42,697 nucleotides of DNA from Gemmata sp. (GTDB lineage Bacteria > Planctomycetota > Planctomycetia > Gemmatales > Gemmataceae). Made by a program: the position numbers and the translations under genes. The DNA is taken from NCBI GenBank assembly GCA_022843445.1, contig JALHNS010000012.1, positions 1-42,697 on the forward strand. Direction: 5' to 3'. Positions 25,230-33,497 of this stretch are shown piece after piece (the first letter of the stretch is position 1; every line of letters begins with the position of its first letter). The notes beneath the pieces were generated by a model that saw only the letters and a program-made list of their open reading frames with translations, had not been told where the DNA came from and made no database searches.

Positions 25230-27149
25230 TCAGCTCGCGGCGATTTTCGGTTCGGGAATCAGTTGCTCTTCGACGCGCGGCGGCCACTCGAACTGCTGCG
25301 CGAGCGCCGCGACCGGTTCGCCGAGCTGCGGGATTTCCGCTTCTGCCATGCGCCCCACGCGCTTCTGCGCGCCGAGAACGAGTGTGGGGATGCGCTCCGG
25401 TGGCATCCCCATCAGCCGCGCGCCGGTGGCGTCCACCGCGACCGGATCGACGCCCATCAGAAGCGCGCCCGCCGGCCGCGCGCGCCCGTGCAGCGGGCCG
25501 TCGCCCTCCATACCGACGATCCCGTCCACCACGCACAGGTTCGGGCCGCGGGTGCAGCAAATGTCCACGATGCTGTTCGGGATGCCGCGCCAGTGCAGTT
25601 CGTTCTTCGGCCAGCCGTAGCAGATGCCCGGCAGCGTGCCGAACAGGTTTTTCATGGAGAGCGTCACGCCGGCCCAGTGGTGCGTCTTCAGTTTGGGAAC
25701 CGAAATCAGCACGTCGGCGCTCAGCACGGTGCGCGACATGTACAGGTGATCGAGCTTCGTGAGTCGGCCGAGGTTCAGCACCTTCACCGGTTCGTCGTGG
25801 TTGATGTCCACGAACCGCACGCCGTGTTTGTCGAGTACCGCCCCCAGGCCGCTCTCGCGCACGAGGAACTGCACGTTCCGCCAGTGCCCGGGGCCTTCGG
25901 CGACGACGATGTCCGCCGCGCCTTCCGCTTTGCACAGGGTGATGACCGCGTCCACCACGCGCGGGTCGGTGTTGATGACGCGGTCCGGCCGGTACTCCAC
26001 GAGGTTCGGCTTAATCACCACGCGCTTCCCGGCCAGCGGGCACGCGGCGCGGAAGTGCGCGAACTGCTCGGTCAGCACCTGCGCGAGCGGTTCGTCGTAG
26101 CTCGCGGCGCGCGCGATGTGAACCGCGGACGTGACCGGCAGCGGCTTGAGCTTGCCGATGCCCGCGACCATCATCCCGCGAAACTTCGAGGCGATGCGAT
26201 CCAACAGCCCGCGCGCTTCGCTCGCGTGCTTCACGTCGCCGACCGCCGGGGCGGGAGTCGCGCCGAACTTCAGGCGGAACGGGTTGCGCTCCGCGACCGC
26301 CAGCGCCGCGAGCGCGAGCCGGTGCGGACTGGTGTTCGCGTCGGCCGCGAGCGCGCGAATCTTTCGGTCCAACTCCGGCAACAGTTCGCGCGTCGCGGTG
26401 TCGGAGTCGTGAGCGCCGAGCGCGATTCGCGCCCACGCGAGGTGTTCGAGGTCGGTGGCCCGCGCCGCGTGAACGCGCAAGTAGCCGACCGCCGCGTCGA
26501 CGCGCGGGTGCTCCGCGGTGCCCTGAACCGCGAGCAGCATGAGCGCCGACGGGCCGGGAATCGGTTCGGTCGCGGTGCCGAGTACGACGCGGTTGCCGTA
26601 GTTCGCGCCGCCGCTGTCGAACGCGCGGTCGAGCAACAGTTTCAGCCCTTGAGCGGTGCGCGGGTGGGCGTCTAAGCCCGCGGCGCGGAGCGCGAGGACG
26701 GCCCACGCGGTCGGTTCGACCCAACCGAAGTTTGCCGCGGCCCACGGCCAGCCGACGAGCGACAGGTCGATGTCGTTCCCCATGTCCGCGGTCTCCGGCC
26801 CCTTTTCGAGGGTGCGGCTCTGCACGGACAGCAGGCGCTCGACGGTGGACCGCAGCGCGTCCGGCTTGGTGCCGAGCGCGAGGAAGGTGTACAGCGCGAG
26901 CGCGGTGGGCCACAGCGCTTCGGGGCGACCGTCCGCGAGGCGGTACGCGCCGTCCGGCGCGCGGTGCCGCTGTAGCGCCACCACGCCGTTCGCGAGCGCC
27001 GCGCGGAACCCCTCGTGATCCGTGGAGAGGGCGAGCAGCGCGAGGCACGTCGGTTCGGGGTGCGTGGCGCCGCCGGCGCGGTAGCCCCATCCGCCGTCCG
27101 GGTTCGCGAGGCGCGCGAGGCGGTCCAAGAGTGCGTTCGCGTCGGACAT
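25230..27149 (-). CDS. fusion of a squalene-cyclase-like alpha-toroid and a DUF362 domain
   Basis: A 639-residue soluble protein. Residues 1 to about 290 form paired helices in the prenyltransferase/squalene-cyclase toroid style, with repeat-like starts LARLANPDGGWGYRAGG, LQRHRAPDGAYRLADG and a WVEPTAWAVLALRAAG segment; no DxDD cyclase motif is seen. From about residue 372 a DUF362 domain begins (GKRVVIKPNLVEYRPDR...NTDPRVVDAV, then SVPKLKTHHWAGVTLSMKNLFGTLPG, NELHWRG and GPNLCVVDGIVGMEGDGP). No CxxCxxC ferredoxin motif follows, unlike in many DUF362 proteins. The function is unknown. The ATG at 27149 is in a divergent arrangement with larC. The frame is continuous across the junction. Confidence 0.82.
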   Translation of the reverse strand: MSDANALLDRLARLANPDGGWGYRAGGATHPEPTCLALLALSTDHEGFRAALANGVVALQRHRAPDGAYRLADGRPEALWPTALALYTFLALGTKPDALRSTVERLLSVQSRTLEKGPETADMGNDIDLSLVGWPWAAANFGWVEPTAWAVLALRAAGLDAHPRTAQGLKLLLDRAFDSGGANYGNRVVLGTATEPIPGPSALMLLAVQGTAEHPRVDAAVGYLRVHAARATDLEHLAWARIALGAHDSDTATRELLPELDRKIRALAADANTSPHRLALAALAVAERNPFRLKFGATPAPAVGDVKHASEARGLLDRIASKFRGMMVAGIGKLKPLPVTSAVHIARAASYDEPLAQVLTEQFAHFRAACPLAGKRVVIKPNLVEYRPDRVINTDPRVVDAVITLCKAEGAADIVVAEGPGHWRNVQFLVRESGLGAVLDKHGVRFVDINHDEPVKVLNLGRLTKLDHLYMSRTVLSADVLISVPKLKTHHWAGVTLSMKNLFGTLPGICYGWPKNELHWRGIPNSIVDICCTRGPNLCVVDGIVGMEGDGPLHGRARPAGALLMGVDPVAVDATGARLMGMPPERIPTLVLGAQKRVGRMAEAEIPQLGEPVAALAQQFEWPPRVEEQLIPEPKIAAS

Positions 27150-27234
27150 GGCTTCCCCCCAAATGCGGCTACCAGTTTATGCCGCGCGAATCGCCGCCGG
27201 GCCACTACAACACCGGCAACCGGGAGGAAGAATC

Positions 27235-28386
27235 GTGCGCGTGGCTCACTTCGACTGCTTCAGCGGCATCAGCGGCGACATGGTACTCGGGGCGCTCCTC
27301 GATGTGGGCGTTCCCGTCGAACCGATTCGCGCGGCGCTCGACTCGCTTCAGCTACCGATCAAACTGCTCGTCGAGCGCGTGAAGCGGTGCGGGTTCGCCG
27401 CGACGAAAGCCACCGTGGAGGCCGCGGACCAAGAGGATTACCGCTTCCTGCCGGACGTGGAAGCGATCCTCGCGCAAGGCGCACTCGCGCCCAAACAGCG
27501 GGCCCTCGCGACCGACATCTTCCGCAGGGTCGCGGTCGCGGAGGCCACCGTTCACGGGATGCCGCTGGAGCGCGTCCACTTCCACGAGGTCGGCGCGCTG
27601 GACAGCATCGCGGACATCGTCGGCGCGGCGGTCGGTCTCGACCTGCTGAACGTGGAGCGGTTCACCAGTTCGCCGGTCGCCGCCGGCAGCGGCACGGTGA
27701 AGTGCGCGCACGGCATCATGCCGGTTCCGACGCCCGGCACCGCGGAACTGCTGAAGGGCGTGCCCCTCGCGCCGTCGCCGGTGAAGGGCGAACTCGCCAC
27801 GCCCACCGGTGCGGCGATTCTCACCGCCGTGGTGAGCGAGTTCACATCGAGTCCGGCGCTGACGATCGAGCGCATCGGGCATGGCAGCGGCACGAAAGAC
27901 TTCATCGAGCAGCCGAACATCCTGCGGTTGCTCGTGGGCACCGCGAGCGACGCGGGCGCGACCGCGGATACCGTTGTTGTGCTGGAAACGAACCTCGACG
28001 ACGTGCCGGGCGAGGTGATCGGGTTCGCGCTCGAGCGCCTGTTCGCGTCCGGCGCGCTCGACGCGTTCGCGGTGCCGATTCAGATGAAGAAGCAGCGCCC
28101 CGGCGTGCTGCTGTCGGTGATTTGCGAACCGGCACGCGCCGCGCAACTCGAAGCGCTTCTGTTCCGCGAAACTGGCACGTTCGGCGTGCGCCGCACGACC
28201 GCGGCGCGCGCGAAGTTGGCGCGCGAGGCGGTAGAGGTACAAACGCAATGGGGGCCGGTGAAAGCGAAGCGCGGGCGCGGACCGGGCGGCTTCGAGATCG
28301 TCACGCCCGAATACGACGACTGTGCGCGCGTCGCACGCGCGCACAACGTCCCGCTCCGCGACGTGTACGCCGCGGTGCGGCGCTAA
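27235..28386 (+). CDS. larC: nickel pincer cofactor synthesis protein LarC (DUF111)
   Basis: A 383-residue single-frame LarC, the CTP-dependent cyclometallase that inserts nickel into the pincer cofactor of lactate racemase-type enzymes. Landmarks: HFDCFSGISGDMVLGALLD at the N-terminus, VHFHEVGALDSIADIVG (about 117-133), HGIMPVPTPGTAELLKG, the C-terminal ETNLDDVPGEVIGF and MKKQRPGVLLSVI. The start is GTG at 27235 with GGGAGGA 7 nt upstream, the best ribosome site in the window; an in-frame ATG at 27148 lacks this and would overlap the DUF362 gene start. In Lactobacillus larC is split by a frameshift; here it is intact. LarA, LarB and LarE are not in the window. Confidence 0.92.
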   Translation: MRVAHFDCFSGISGDMVLGALLDVGVPVEPIRAALDSLQLPIKLLVERVKRCGFAATKATVEAADQEDYRFLPDVEAILAQGALAPKQRALATDIFRRVAVAEATVHGMPLERVHFHEVGALDSIADIVGAAVGLDLLNVERFTSSPVAAGSGTVKCAHGIMPVPTPGTAELLKGVPLAPSPVKGELATPTGAAILTAVVSEFTSSPALTIERIGHGSGTKDFIEQPNILRLLVGTASDAGATADTVVVLETNLDDVPGEVIGFALERLFASGALDAFAVPIQMKKQRPGVLLSVICEPARAAQLEALLFRETGTFGVRRTTAARAKLAREAVEVQTQWGPVKAKRGRGPGGFEIVTPEYDDCARVARAHNVPLRDVYAAVRR

Positions 28387-28387
28387 C

Positions 28388-28615
28388 TCATGCCTCGGTG
28401 CGCTCGATCCCCACGACGTTGTAGCAGTTGATGTTGATCGTCCATTCGATGCATTCGTCGTTGCCCGGGGACAGTTCGCCGATGACGACCGACTTTTTCA
28501 TCACCATGCACTGATCGGGATGCCGGATGTCGTAGCGCGCGCCGTCGGCGAGAACCAACTTGAACGGAGCGAACGGGCTTTTCCGGACTTCCGCGAGTAT
28601 CGTTTGAGGTGCCAT
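28388..28615 (-). CDS. small conserved protein of unknown function
   Basis: A 75-residue protein. The core reads FAPFKLVLADGARYDIRHPDQCMVMKKSVVIGEL, a pattern seen in small planctomycete proteins of unknown role. The ATG at 28615 is preferred to the upstream start at 28648 because a promoter-like pair lies between 28653 and 28681. Its stop lies 1 nt from the larC stop (convergent). Confidence 0.7.
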   Translation of the reverse strand: MAPQTILAEVRKSPFAPFKLVLADGARYDIRHPDQCMVMKKSVVIGELSPGNDECIEWTININCYNVVGIERTEA

Positions 28616-28652
28616 GAGGGTCGCCCTGAGAGGAAATGCGTCCAACACATCG

Positions 28653-28681
28653 ACGATACCACTCTCATTACTTGTTCACAA
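28653..28681 (-). promoter_or_regulatory. candidate promoter for the small gene at 28615
   Basis: On the minus strand TTGTGA (28681-28676) and TATCGT (28658-28653) are 17 nt apart, with an A-rich stretch upstream of the -35. The -10 box ends 37 nt before the ATG, the same spacing as for the gene at 120. Four of six bases match in each box. Confidence 0.4.
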
Positions 28682-28728
28682 CTCCTTTTTCTCTCATTTT
28701 TCGCCGTTCTGCAGTTATGGGGCTTGTC

Positions 28729-28811
28729 GAAAGCCGCCGCCCACTCGCTGCCGGTCGGGCTACAAGGATGTTGCTTGCAGTGCGACCGGGAGCGAGTGGG
28801 CGGCGGCTTTC
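28729..28811. repeat. inverted repeat IR-H
   Basis: Arms 28729-28757 and 28783-28811 are 29 nt with one mismatch around a 25-nt spacer, giving a single very stable hairpin. Unlike most others in the window, the arm has no internal hairpin. It lies between two same-direction (minus) genes, 10 nt past the stop of the membrane protein at 28821, so it may end that transcript. Confidence 0.85.
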
Positions 28812-28820
28812 ATGCGCTCG

Positions 28821-29273
28821 TTACTTCCCCATGAACGTGAACGCGACCATCCCTGCGGCCACCGCGGTGAGCACGATGCTACCGTAAATGATCGTGCGCA
28901 GTGTGCCGTAGAGCGCCCGCAACGAGCCGACCGCGTTCATCAGGTGCCACACGTCTTCGTTCTTCGTTTCGGCGACCTTGCGGAACGAGGTCGCCGCGCC
29001 GCCGGTCCAGAACCCGAAGCACAGCGTGAACAGCGCCGCCGCGCCCAGCCCGATGGCCGGGCCGTAGGCCTGCCACCGGGCTTCGGCGCTTTGCACTTGC
29101 GCCGCGGTGAGGCACGCCAGCACCGTGAACGCCAGCCCCGCGAGCTGCATCAGCCCGGCGGTCACGCGCATCGAGTCGGCGAGCGCCGAGAACTCGCGGT
29201 TCTGTTCGTCGTTGAACTCGTACTGCGCCGACTTGTATTCCTTGATCGGCGGGAGGTCGGGGGCGTTCGACAT
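28821..29273 (-). CDS. small integral membrane protein, unknown function
   Basis: A 150-residue protein with a soluble N-terminal 45 residues (EYKSAQYEFNDEQNREFSALADSMR, probably helical) and three hydrophobic segments: about 47-65 (LMQLAGLAFTVLACLTAA), 76-94 (AIGLGAAALFTLCFGFW) and 128-147 (IIYGSIVLTAVAAGMVAF). The ATG at 29273 is chosen over an upstream in-frame start at 29327 that would add an unlikely basic leader. The gene follows the XRE regulator gene by 75 nt on the same strand. I do not recognise the family. Confidence 0.75.
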   Translation of the reverse strand: MSNAPDLPPIKEYKSAQYEFNDEQNREFSALADSMRVTAGLMQLAGLAFTVLACLTAAQVQSAEARWQAYGPAIGLGAAALFTLCFGFWTGGAATSFRKVAETKNEDVWHLMNAVGSLRALYGTLRTIIYGSIVLTAVAAGMVAFTFMGK

Positions 29274-29348
29274 GGCGGAACCTCGTGTGTGAGTGACGAA
29301 GTGTATTCGCGGGCCGCGCCCCGGCATTTTATCCGCCGCGGGGCGCGC

Positions 29349-29798
29349 CTACTCCGGTTTGTTCCGCTTGCGCTTCGGGGGGGGCGCGGGCGGTTCGCCG
29401 GGCGCGGCCGCCGGTTCGGGCACGGGCGCGCCGTCGCCCTCCGGCACCGGTTCGGCGATCTGATACCCGGGGCCGTCCCCACCATCGCCCGCGCCGCCCG
29501 CGCCGACTGCGGTCAGTTCGCGGGCCTTCTTTTTCTTCTTCTTGCCCTTCTTGCCCTTGCCGGGGAACGCGTCCTCCGGCGGCTTCTCGAGGTCTTCGAT
29601 CAGTTGGCCGGCCCGAATGCCCAGCGCGCCCGCCAGCGCCAACAGCGTGCTCGCGCGCGGGTCCGCTTTGCGGCCCTGCTCCATCTTGGCGATCAGCGAC
29701 AGGCTCAGCTTCGCGCGCTCGGCCACGTCTTGCTGCGACAGGCCGGCCGCTTCGCGGAGCGTGCGCAACCGGTACGCGATCTTCTTCTGCAAGCCCAT
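29349..29798 (-). CDS. XRE-family helix-turn-helix protein with basic/Pro-rich tail
   Basis: A 149-residue protein. Residues 1-65 are a Cro/C1-type HTH: LRTLREAAGLSQQDVAERAKLSLSLIAKMEQGR with the usual SQQ and L-x-I-x-x-E-x-G positions. A basic run (about 80-92, K-rich: GKGKKGKKKKKK) follows, then a Gly/Pro/Ala-rich, probably disordered tail ending KRKRNKPE. The basic run and tail could give non-specific DNA or RNA contact. The ATG at 29798 is used; an alternative TTG at 29810 adds four residues. No clear Shine-Dalgarno is seen. It lies 90 nt downstream of the beta-CASP nuclease gene; its targets are unknown. Confidence 0.82.
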   Translation of the reverse strand: MGLQKKIAYRLRTLREAAGLSQQDVAERAKLSLSLIAKMEQGRKADPRASTLLALAGALGIRAGQLIEDLEKPPEDAFPGKGKKGKKKKKKARELTAVGAGGAGDGGDGPGYQIAEPVPEGDGAPVPEPAAAPGEPPAPPPKRKRNKPE

Positions 29799-29888
29799 AC
29801 GAGCTACCAACGCAAGTGAAAGTGTGTGAAACGGGCGAGAAGAAATAATAGGAACTTGGTGATGGCACTCAAGTCCTATGCGAGGAGA

Positions 29889-31304
29889 TTAGACGGGCAC
29901 ACTGTCGCCGCTTTCCGGGGCGCTCGCGTCCGCGAAGCCGGCTTCGCGCAGCGCCGCGGCGAGCTTCTCCGCGCGCTCCGGCTCGCCGTGGACGAGCCGC
30001 ACCTTCGGGGCGCGCTCGCGCAGCGGCGCGAGCATCCGCAAGAGGTCCGGTTGGTCCGCGTGGCTCGAGAGGCCGTTCAGCACCACGATGTCCGCCTTCA
30101 CCGGCACCGCGCGGCCCAAGATGCGCACCTCGGGGCGCTTCTCGACCAACCGCCGGCCGAGCGTGTCCGCGGCCTGATAGCCGGCGATCAGCACCGTGTT
30201 CGCGGGGTTCGGCAGGCCGTGTTTCAGGTGGTGCAGCACGCGGCCCGATTCGCACATGCCGCTCGCGGAGATGATGACGCACGGCCCGGCGAGCGCGTTC
30301 AGTTTCACGCTCTCGTTCTGCTTCTCCACGAACCGCACGTGCGCTTCGCCGAACAGGTCCGGGTGTTCCTTCAGCAGGGCGAGCGTCTCGTCGTCGTAGC
30401 ACTCGGGGTGCGCGCGAAACACTTCCGTGGCGCGCACGGCCATCGGGCTGTCTACGAAGATCGGCACGTTCGGCACTTTGCCGGCCTGAATGAGCTGGTG
30501 CAGGAAGTACACGACCGCTTGCGTGCGCCCCACCGCGAACGCGGGGACGATCACGCGCCCGCCGCGGGCCGCGGTGCGCCGGACCACTTCGCCGAGTTGT
30601 TCCGCGGTTTCGTCCACGGGTTCGTGCGTGTGCCCGCCGTAGGTCGATTCGCAAATGAGCAGGTCGCACGCCGGGAGCGGCTGAGGGTCGCGCAGAATCG
30701 GCAGCCCGACGCGGCCGAGGTCTCCGGTGAACGTGAGCACGCGCTCGCCGTCCGGCCCGGCGAGGCGCAGGTTCACGGTGGCGGATCCGAGCAGGTGCCC
30801 GGCGTCGGCGAACGTGCCGACGATGCCTTTGCCGATGTGGAACTCGGCCCCGTAGTTCACCGATTGCAGCCGGATGAGCGTGCGGAACACGTCGCGCTGG
30901 TCGTAGATCGGTTCCACTTTCGCTTCGTCGCGGTCGCGCCGCTTGTTCAGGTAGCGGGCGTCCTCTTCCTGAATCTTCGCGGCGTCGGCGAGCATGACCG
31001 ACGCGAGCGCGCGCGTCGCGGGGGTGCAGTAGATGGGGCCGGCGAACCCGCGGCGCACGAGGTTCGGGAGGTTCCCGCAGTGATCGACGTGCGCGTGGCT
31101 CAGCACCACCGCGTCGATGTCCTTCGCGCGAAACGGGAACTCGCGGTTGCGGCGGAACGCTTCGGCGCGCTTGCCCTGAAACAGCCCGCAGTCGAGCAGC
31201 ACGTTCTTCCCGCACGCGGTGAGCCGGTGCGTGCTCCCGGTCACGGTGCGCGCGGCGCCGTGGAACGTCACGGTCGGCGGCAAGTTCGGCGACGGCTTGG
31301 GCAT
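29889..31304 (-). CDS. metallo-beta-lactamase/beta-CASP RNA nuclease-like protein
   Basis: A 471-residue protein of the CPSF-73-like bacterial group. The zinc motif HAHVDH is at 70-75 (LSHAHVDHCGNLP), after GAARTVTGSTH. Later landmarks are the AGHLLGSA His, FTGDLGR (Asp), ESTYGGHTHEP, the beta-CASP segment PAFAVGRTQAVVYFL, SASGMCESGRVLHHLKH and a C-terminal LSSHADQPDL His region. Such enzymes cut or trim RNA as endo/5'-exonucleases. The ATG at 31304 is divergent from the PPC-like gene, with 73 nt between them. Confidence 0.92.
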   Translation of the reverse strand: MPKPSPNLPPTVTFHGAARTVTGSTHRLTACGKNVLLDCGLFQGKRAEAFRRNREFPFRAKDIDAVVLSHAHVDHCGNLPNLVRRGFAGPIYCTPATRALASVMLADAAKIQEEDARYLNKRRDRDEAKVEPIYDQRDVFRTLIRLQSVNYGAEFHIGKGIVGTFADAGHLLGSATVNLRLAGPDGERVLTFTGDLGRVGLPILRDPQPLPACDLLICESTYGGHTHEPVDETAEQLGEVVRRTAARGGRVIVPAFAVGRTQAVVYFLHQLIQAGKVPNVPIFVDSPMAVRATEVFRAHPECYDDETLALLKEHPDLFGEAHVRFVEKQNESVKLNALAGPCVIISASGMCESGRVLHHLKHGLPNPANTVLIAGYQAADTLGRRLVEKRPEVRILGRAVPVKADIVVLNGLSSHADQPDLLRMLAPLRERAPKVRLVHGEPERAEKLAAALREAGFADASAPESGDSVPV

Positions 31305-31332
31305 GGCATTTCCGTTTCGTGTGGCGCGGGGC

Positions 31333-31338
31333 TACACT
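31333..31338 (+). promoter_or_regulatory. candidate -10 box for the PPC-like secreted protein
   Basis: TACACT at 31333-31338 lies 39 nt before the ATG at 31378, in the 73-nt divergent gap. The -35 region matches poorly. Confidence 0.25.
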
Positions 31339-31377
31339 CATAGCGTACCGCTTGCCCGCCACTCAAGCTCACCCGCC

Positions 31378-33480
31378 ATGCGCACTTCTCTCGCACTCGT
31401 GCTCGCACTCGGCGCGGGCGCTCTGGCCCGTGCCGATCTGCCCTCGCCGCGGCTGGACCGCATCGCGCCGCTCGGGGCCGCCGCCGGTTCCGCGGTGGAA
31501 GTCGAAATCCTCGGCGCGGACCTCGATGGGGCGACGCGCCTGTTCTTCGATCACCCGGGGATCACCGCAAAGCACGTTAAGGACCGCACGTTCGCGGTCA
31601 CGGTGGGCACGGACGTACCCGCGGGCACCTACGACGCGCGGCTCGTCGGCACCTACGGCGTGAGCAACCCGCGGCTGTTCGCGGTGAGTCGCGGGCCGAA
31701 GGAACTCGCGGAAGAGAAGGGGAACGACGAGCGCGCCGCGGCGCAACTGCTGCCGATGAACTGCGCGCTGAACGGCACTTCCAAAGGCGGGAAGGAATCG
31801 TACTTCCGGTTCGTCGCCAAGAACGGGCAGCGCGTTGTCGCCGAAGTGTTCGCGCAGCGGCTCGATTCGCAGCTCGATTCCAACATCGCGATTACCGATG
31901 CGAACGGGAAGCAACTGGCCGCCAACGGCGACTACGCCGGGCGCGACTCGCTCGCCGAGTTCGTCGCCCCGGCCGACGGCGAGTACTTCGTCACGGTGAA
32001 CGATCTCTCGTTTCGCGGCGGGCACCCGTACCGGCTCGTGCTGGGCGATGCCCCGCATGTGGAAAACGTGTTCCCGCGCGCGGTGCAGCGCGGGACGAAG
32101 GCGGAACTGACCGTTTTCGGAAGGAACCTCGGCACGGGCGCGAAGCCGAGCGCTCTCACCGCGAACGACCTGCCGCTGGACGCGCTCATGGAACGCGTTT
32201 CGCCGCCGGAGGTGTTGAGTCGCGGGCGATTCCCGTTCACCGACCACCCGACCGGGCACAGCGTGCTACCGACCGCGGCCACCTGCACGCTGCACGGGTT
32301 CCAGCACCGCGGCGCGCCGCTGGTGGTGAGTGACACCGCGGTGACACTCGAAGCGGAGCCGAACGACGAGCCGCAGAAGGCGCAGAAGTTGACGCTCCCC
32401 GCGACGGTCAGCGGCCGGTTCGACCGCGAGCGCGACGCCGATTGGTACGCATTCGAGTGCGCGGAGAGCGGGAACTATTCGTTCGAGGTGTTCTGCGAGC
32501 GCATCGCGGGGCGCGCCGACCCGTACCTCGTGCTGTTCGACGAGAAGGACGCGCGGCTCGTAGAGTTCGACGATTTCGGCATCCGCACGAGCGCCTTCGA
32601 CGGCCACCTGCGCGACCCCGTCGGCACGCGCGCACTGGAAGCGAAGCGCAAGTATCGCGTGCTGGTGCAAGACCGCTACAAGCGCGGCGGCGCGCGTTAC
32701 CAGTACGTGTTGAGCGTTCGGAACGCGGTGCCGGACTTCTTCCCCGCGGTGATTCACCAGCAGAACCCCGGCCCCGGCGGGACCACGATTCGCAAGGGCG
32801 GCGCGGCGCACCTCGATGTGATCGTTCACAACTTCGGCGGCTTCAACTCGCCGATTACGATTACGGCGAGCAAGCTGCCGAGGGGCTTGCACGTCGCACC
32901 GACGCACATCAACAACGACACGCGCGGCGCGCTGGTGCTGTGGGCCGACAAAGACGCCCCGGACTTCGCCGGGCCGATTGAGCTGACCGCGACCGCGAAG
33001 GTGGGCGACACCACACTGACGCGCGAAGTGCGCGCGTACACGCGCGTCTGGAACAGCACCGACCTCAATTCGAGCCGACCGACGCGCGAACTGGTGGTGT
33101 GTGTGGCCGGCGAACCGGCCCCGTTCGCGCTCGCGCCCGCCGTGGAGCGTGTCGAGATCGAAGCCGGGAAGAAGGCCGACGTGGTGGTGAAGTGCGAGCG
33201 CCTGTGGCCGGAGTTCAAGGGCGCGGTGACGCTGATTTCGCTGGCGTTCCCGAGCGCGGTGAAGATGAATACCGTGACCGTCGGGGAAGGGAAGGGCGAG
33301 GCGACGGTCACACTCGACGTGCCCGCGAACGCGCGGCCCGGCGAGTACACGGTGGCGCTCACCGGTCAGGGGCAGGTGCCGTTTGCCAAGGACGCGAAAG
33401 CGCCCGCGCGGCCGAACACGCTCGTGCCGCTCCCGTCGCGCCCGATCACGCTCGTGGTGCTGCCGGCTGCGAAGAAGTAG
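31378..33480 (+). CDS. large secreted protein with PPC-like beta-sandwich domains
   Basis: A 700-residue exported protein with signal MRTSLALVLALGAGALARA. It begins with an IPT-like segment (RIAPLGAAAGSAVEVEILGADLDGATRLFF), repeated later as NVFPRAVQRGTKAELTVFGRNLG. Two pre-peptidase C-terminal (PPC)-like domains follow: KESYFRFVAKNGQRVVAEVFAQRL...AANGDYAGRDSLAEFVAP and the later DADWYAFECAESGNYSFEVFCERI, both with the D/E-Y-F pattern. The C-terminal 250 residues look like further Ig-like sandwiches. There is no protease domain, so it is not a peptidase itself. It is probably surface-bound and contact- or ligand-binding. The ATG at 31378 is supported by the signal peptide; longer in-frame starts overlap the nuclease gene. 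Confidence 0.82.
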   Translation: MRTSLALVLALGAGALARADLPSPRLDRIAPLGAAAGSAVEVEILGADLDGATRLFFDHPGITAKHVKDRTFAVTVGTDVPAGTYDARLVGTYGVSNPRLFAVSRGPKELAEEKGNDERAAAQLLPMNCALNGTSKGGKESYFRFVAKNGQRVVAEVFAQRLDSQLDSNIAITDANGKQLAANGDYAGRDSLAEFVAPADGEYFVTVNDLSFRGGHPYRLVLGDAPHVENVFPRAVQRGTKAELTVFGRNLGTGAKPSALTANDLPLDALMERVSPPEVLSRGRFPFTDHPTGHSVLPTAATCTLHGFQHRGAPLVVSDTAVTLEAEPNDEPQKAQKLTLPATVSGRFDRERDADWYAFECAESGNYSFEVFCERIAGRADPYLVLFDEKDARLVEFDDFGIRTSAFDGHLRDPVGTRALEAKRKYRVLVQDRYKRGGARYQYVLSVRNAVPDFFPAVIHQQNPGPGGTTIRKGGAAHLDVIVHNFGGFNSPITITASKLPRGLHVAPTHINNDTRGALVLWADKDAPDFAGPIELTATAKVGDTTLTREVRAYTRVWNSTDLNSSRPTRELVVCVAGEPAPFALAPAVERVEIEAGKKADVVVKCERLWPEFKGAVTLISLAFPSAVKMNTVTVGEGKGEATVTLDVPANARPGEYTVALTGQGQVPFAKDAKAPARPNTLVPLPSRPITLVVLPAAKK

Positions 33481-33497
33481 AGTCGGACGCGCCCGCG

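Noticed and set aside
24077-25762. Plus-strand open frame downstream of the large membrane protein
   Set aside because: Arg/Ala-rich shadow of the membrane protein, paiB and the DUF362 fusion; no start context.
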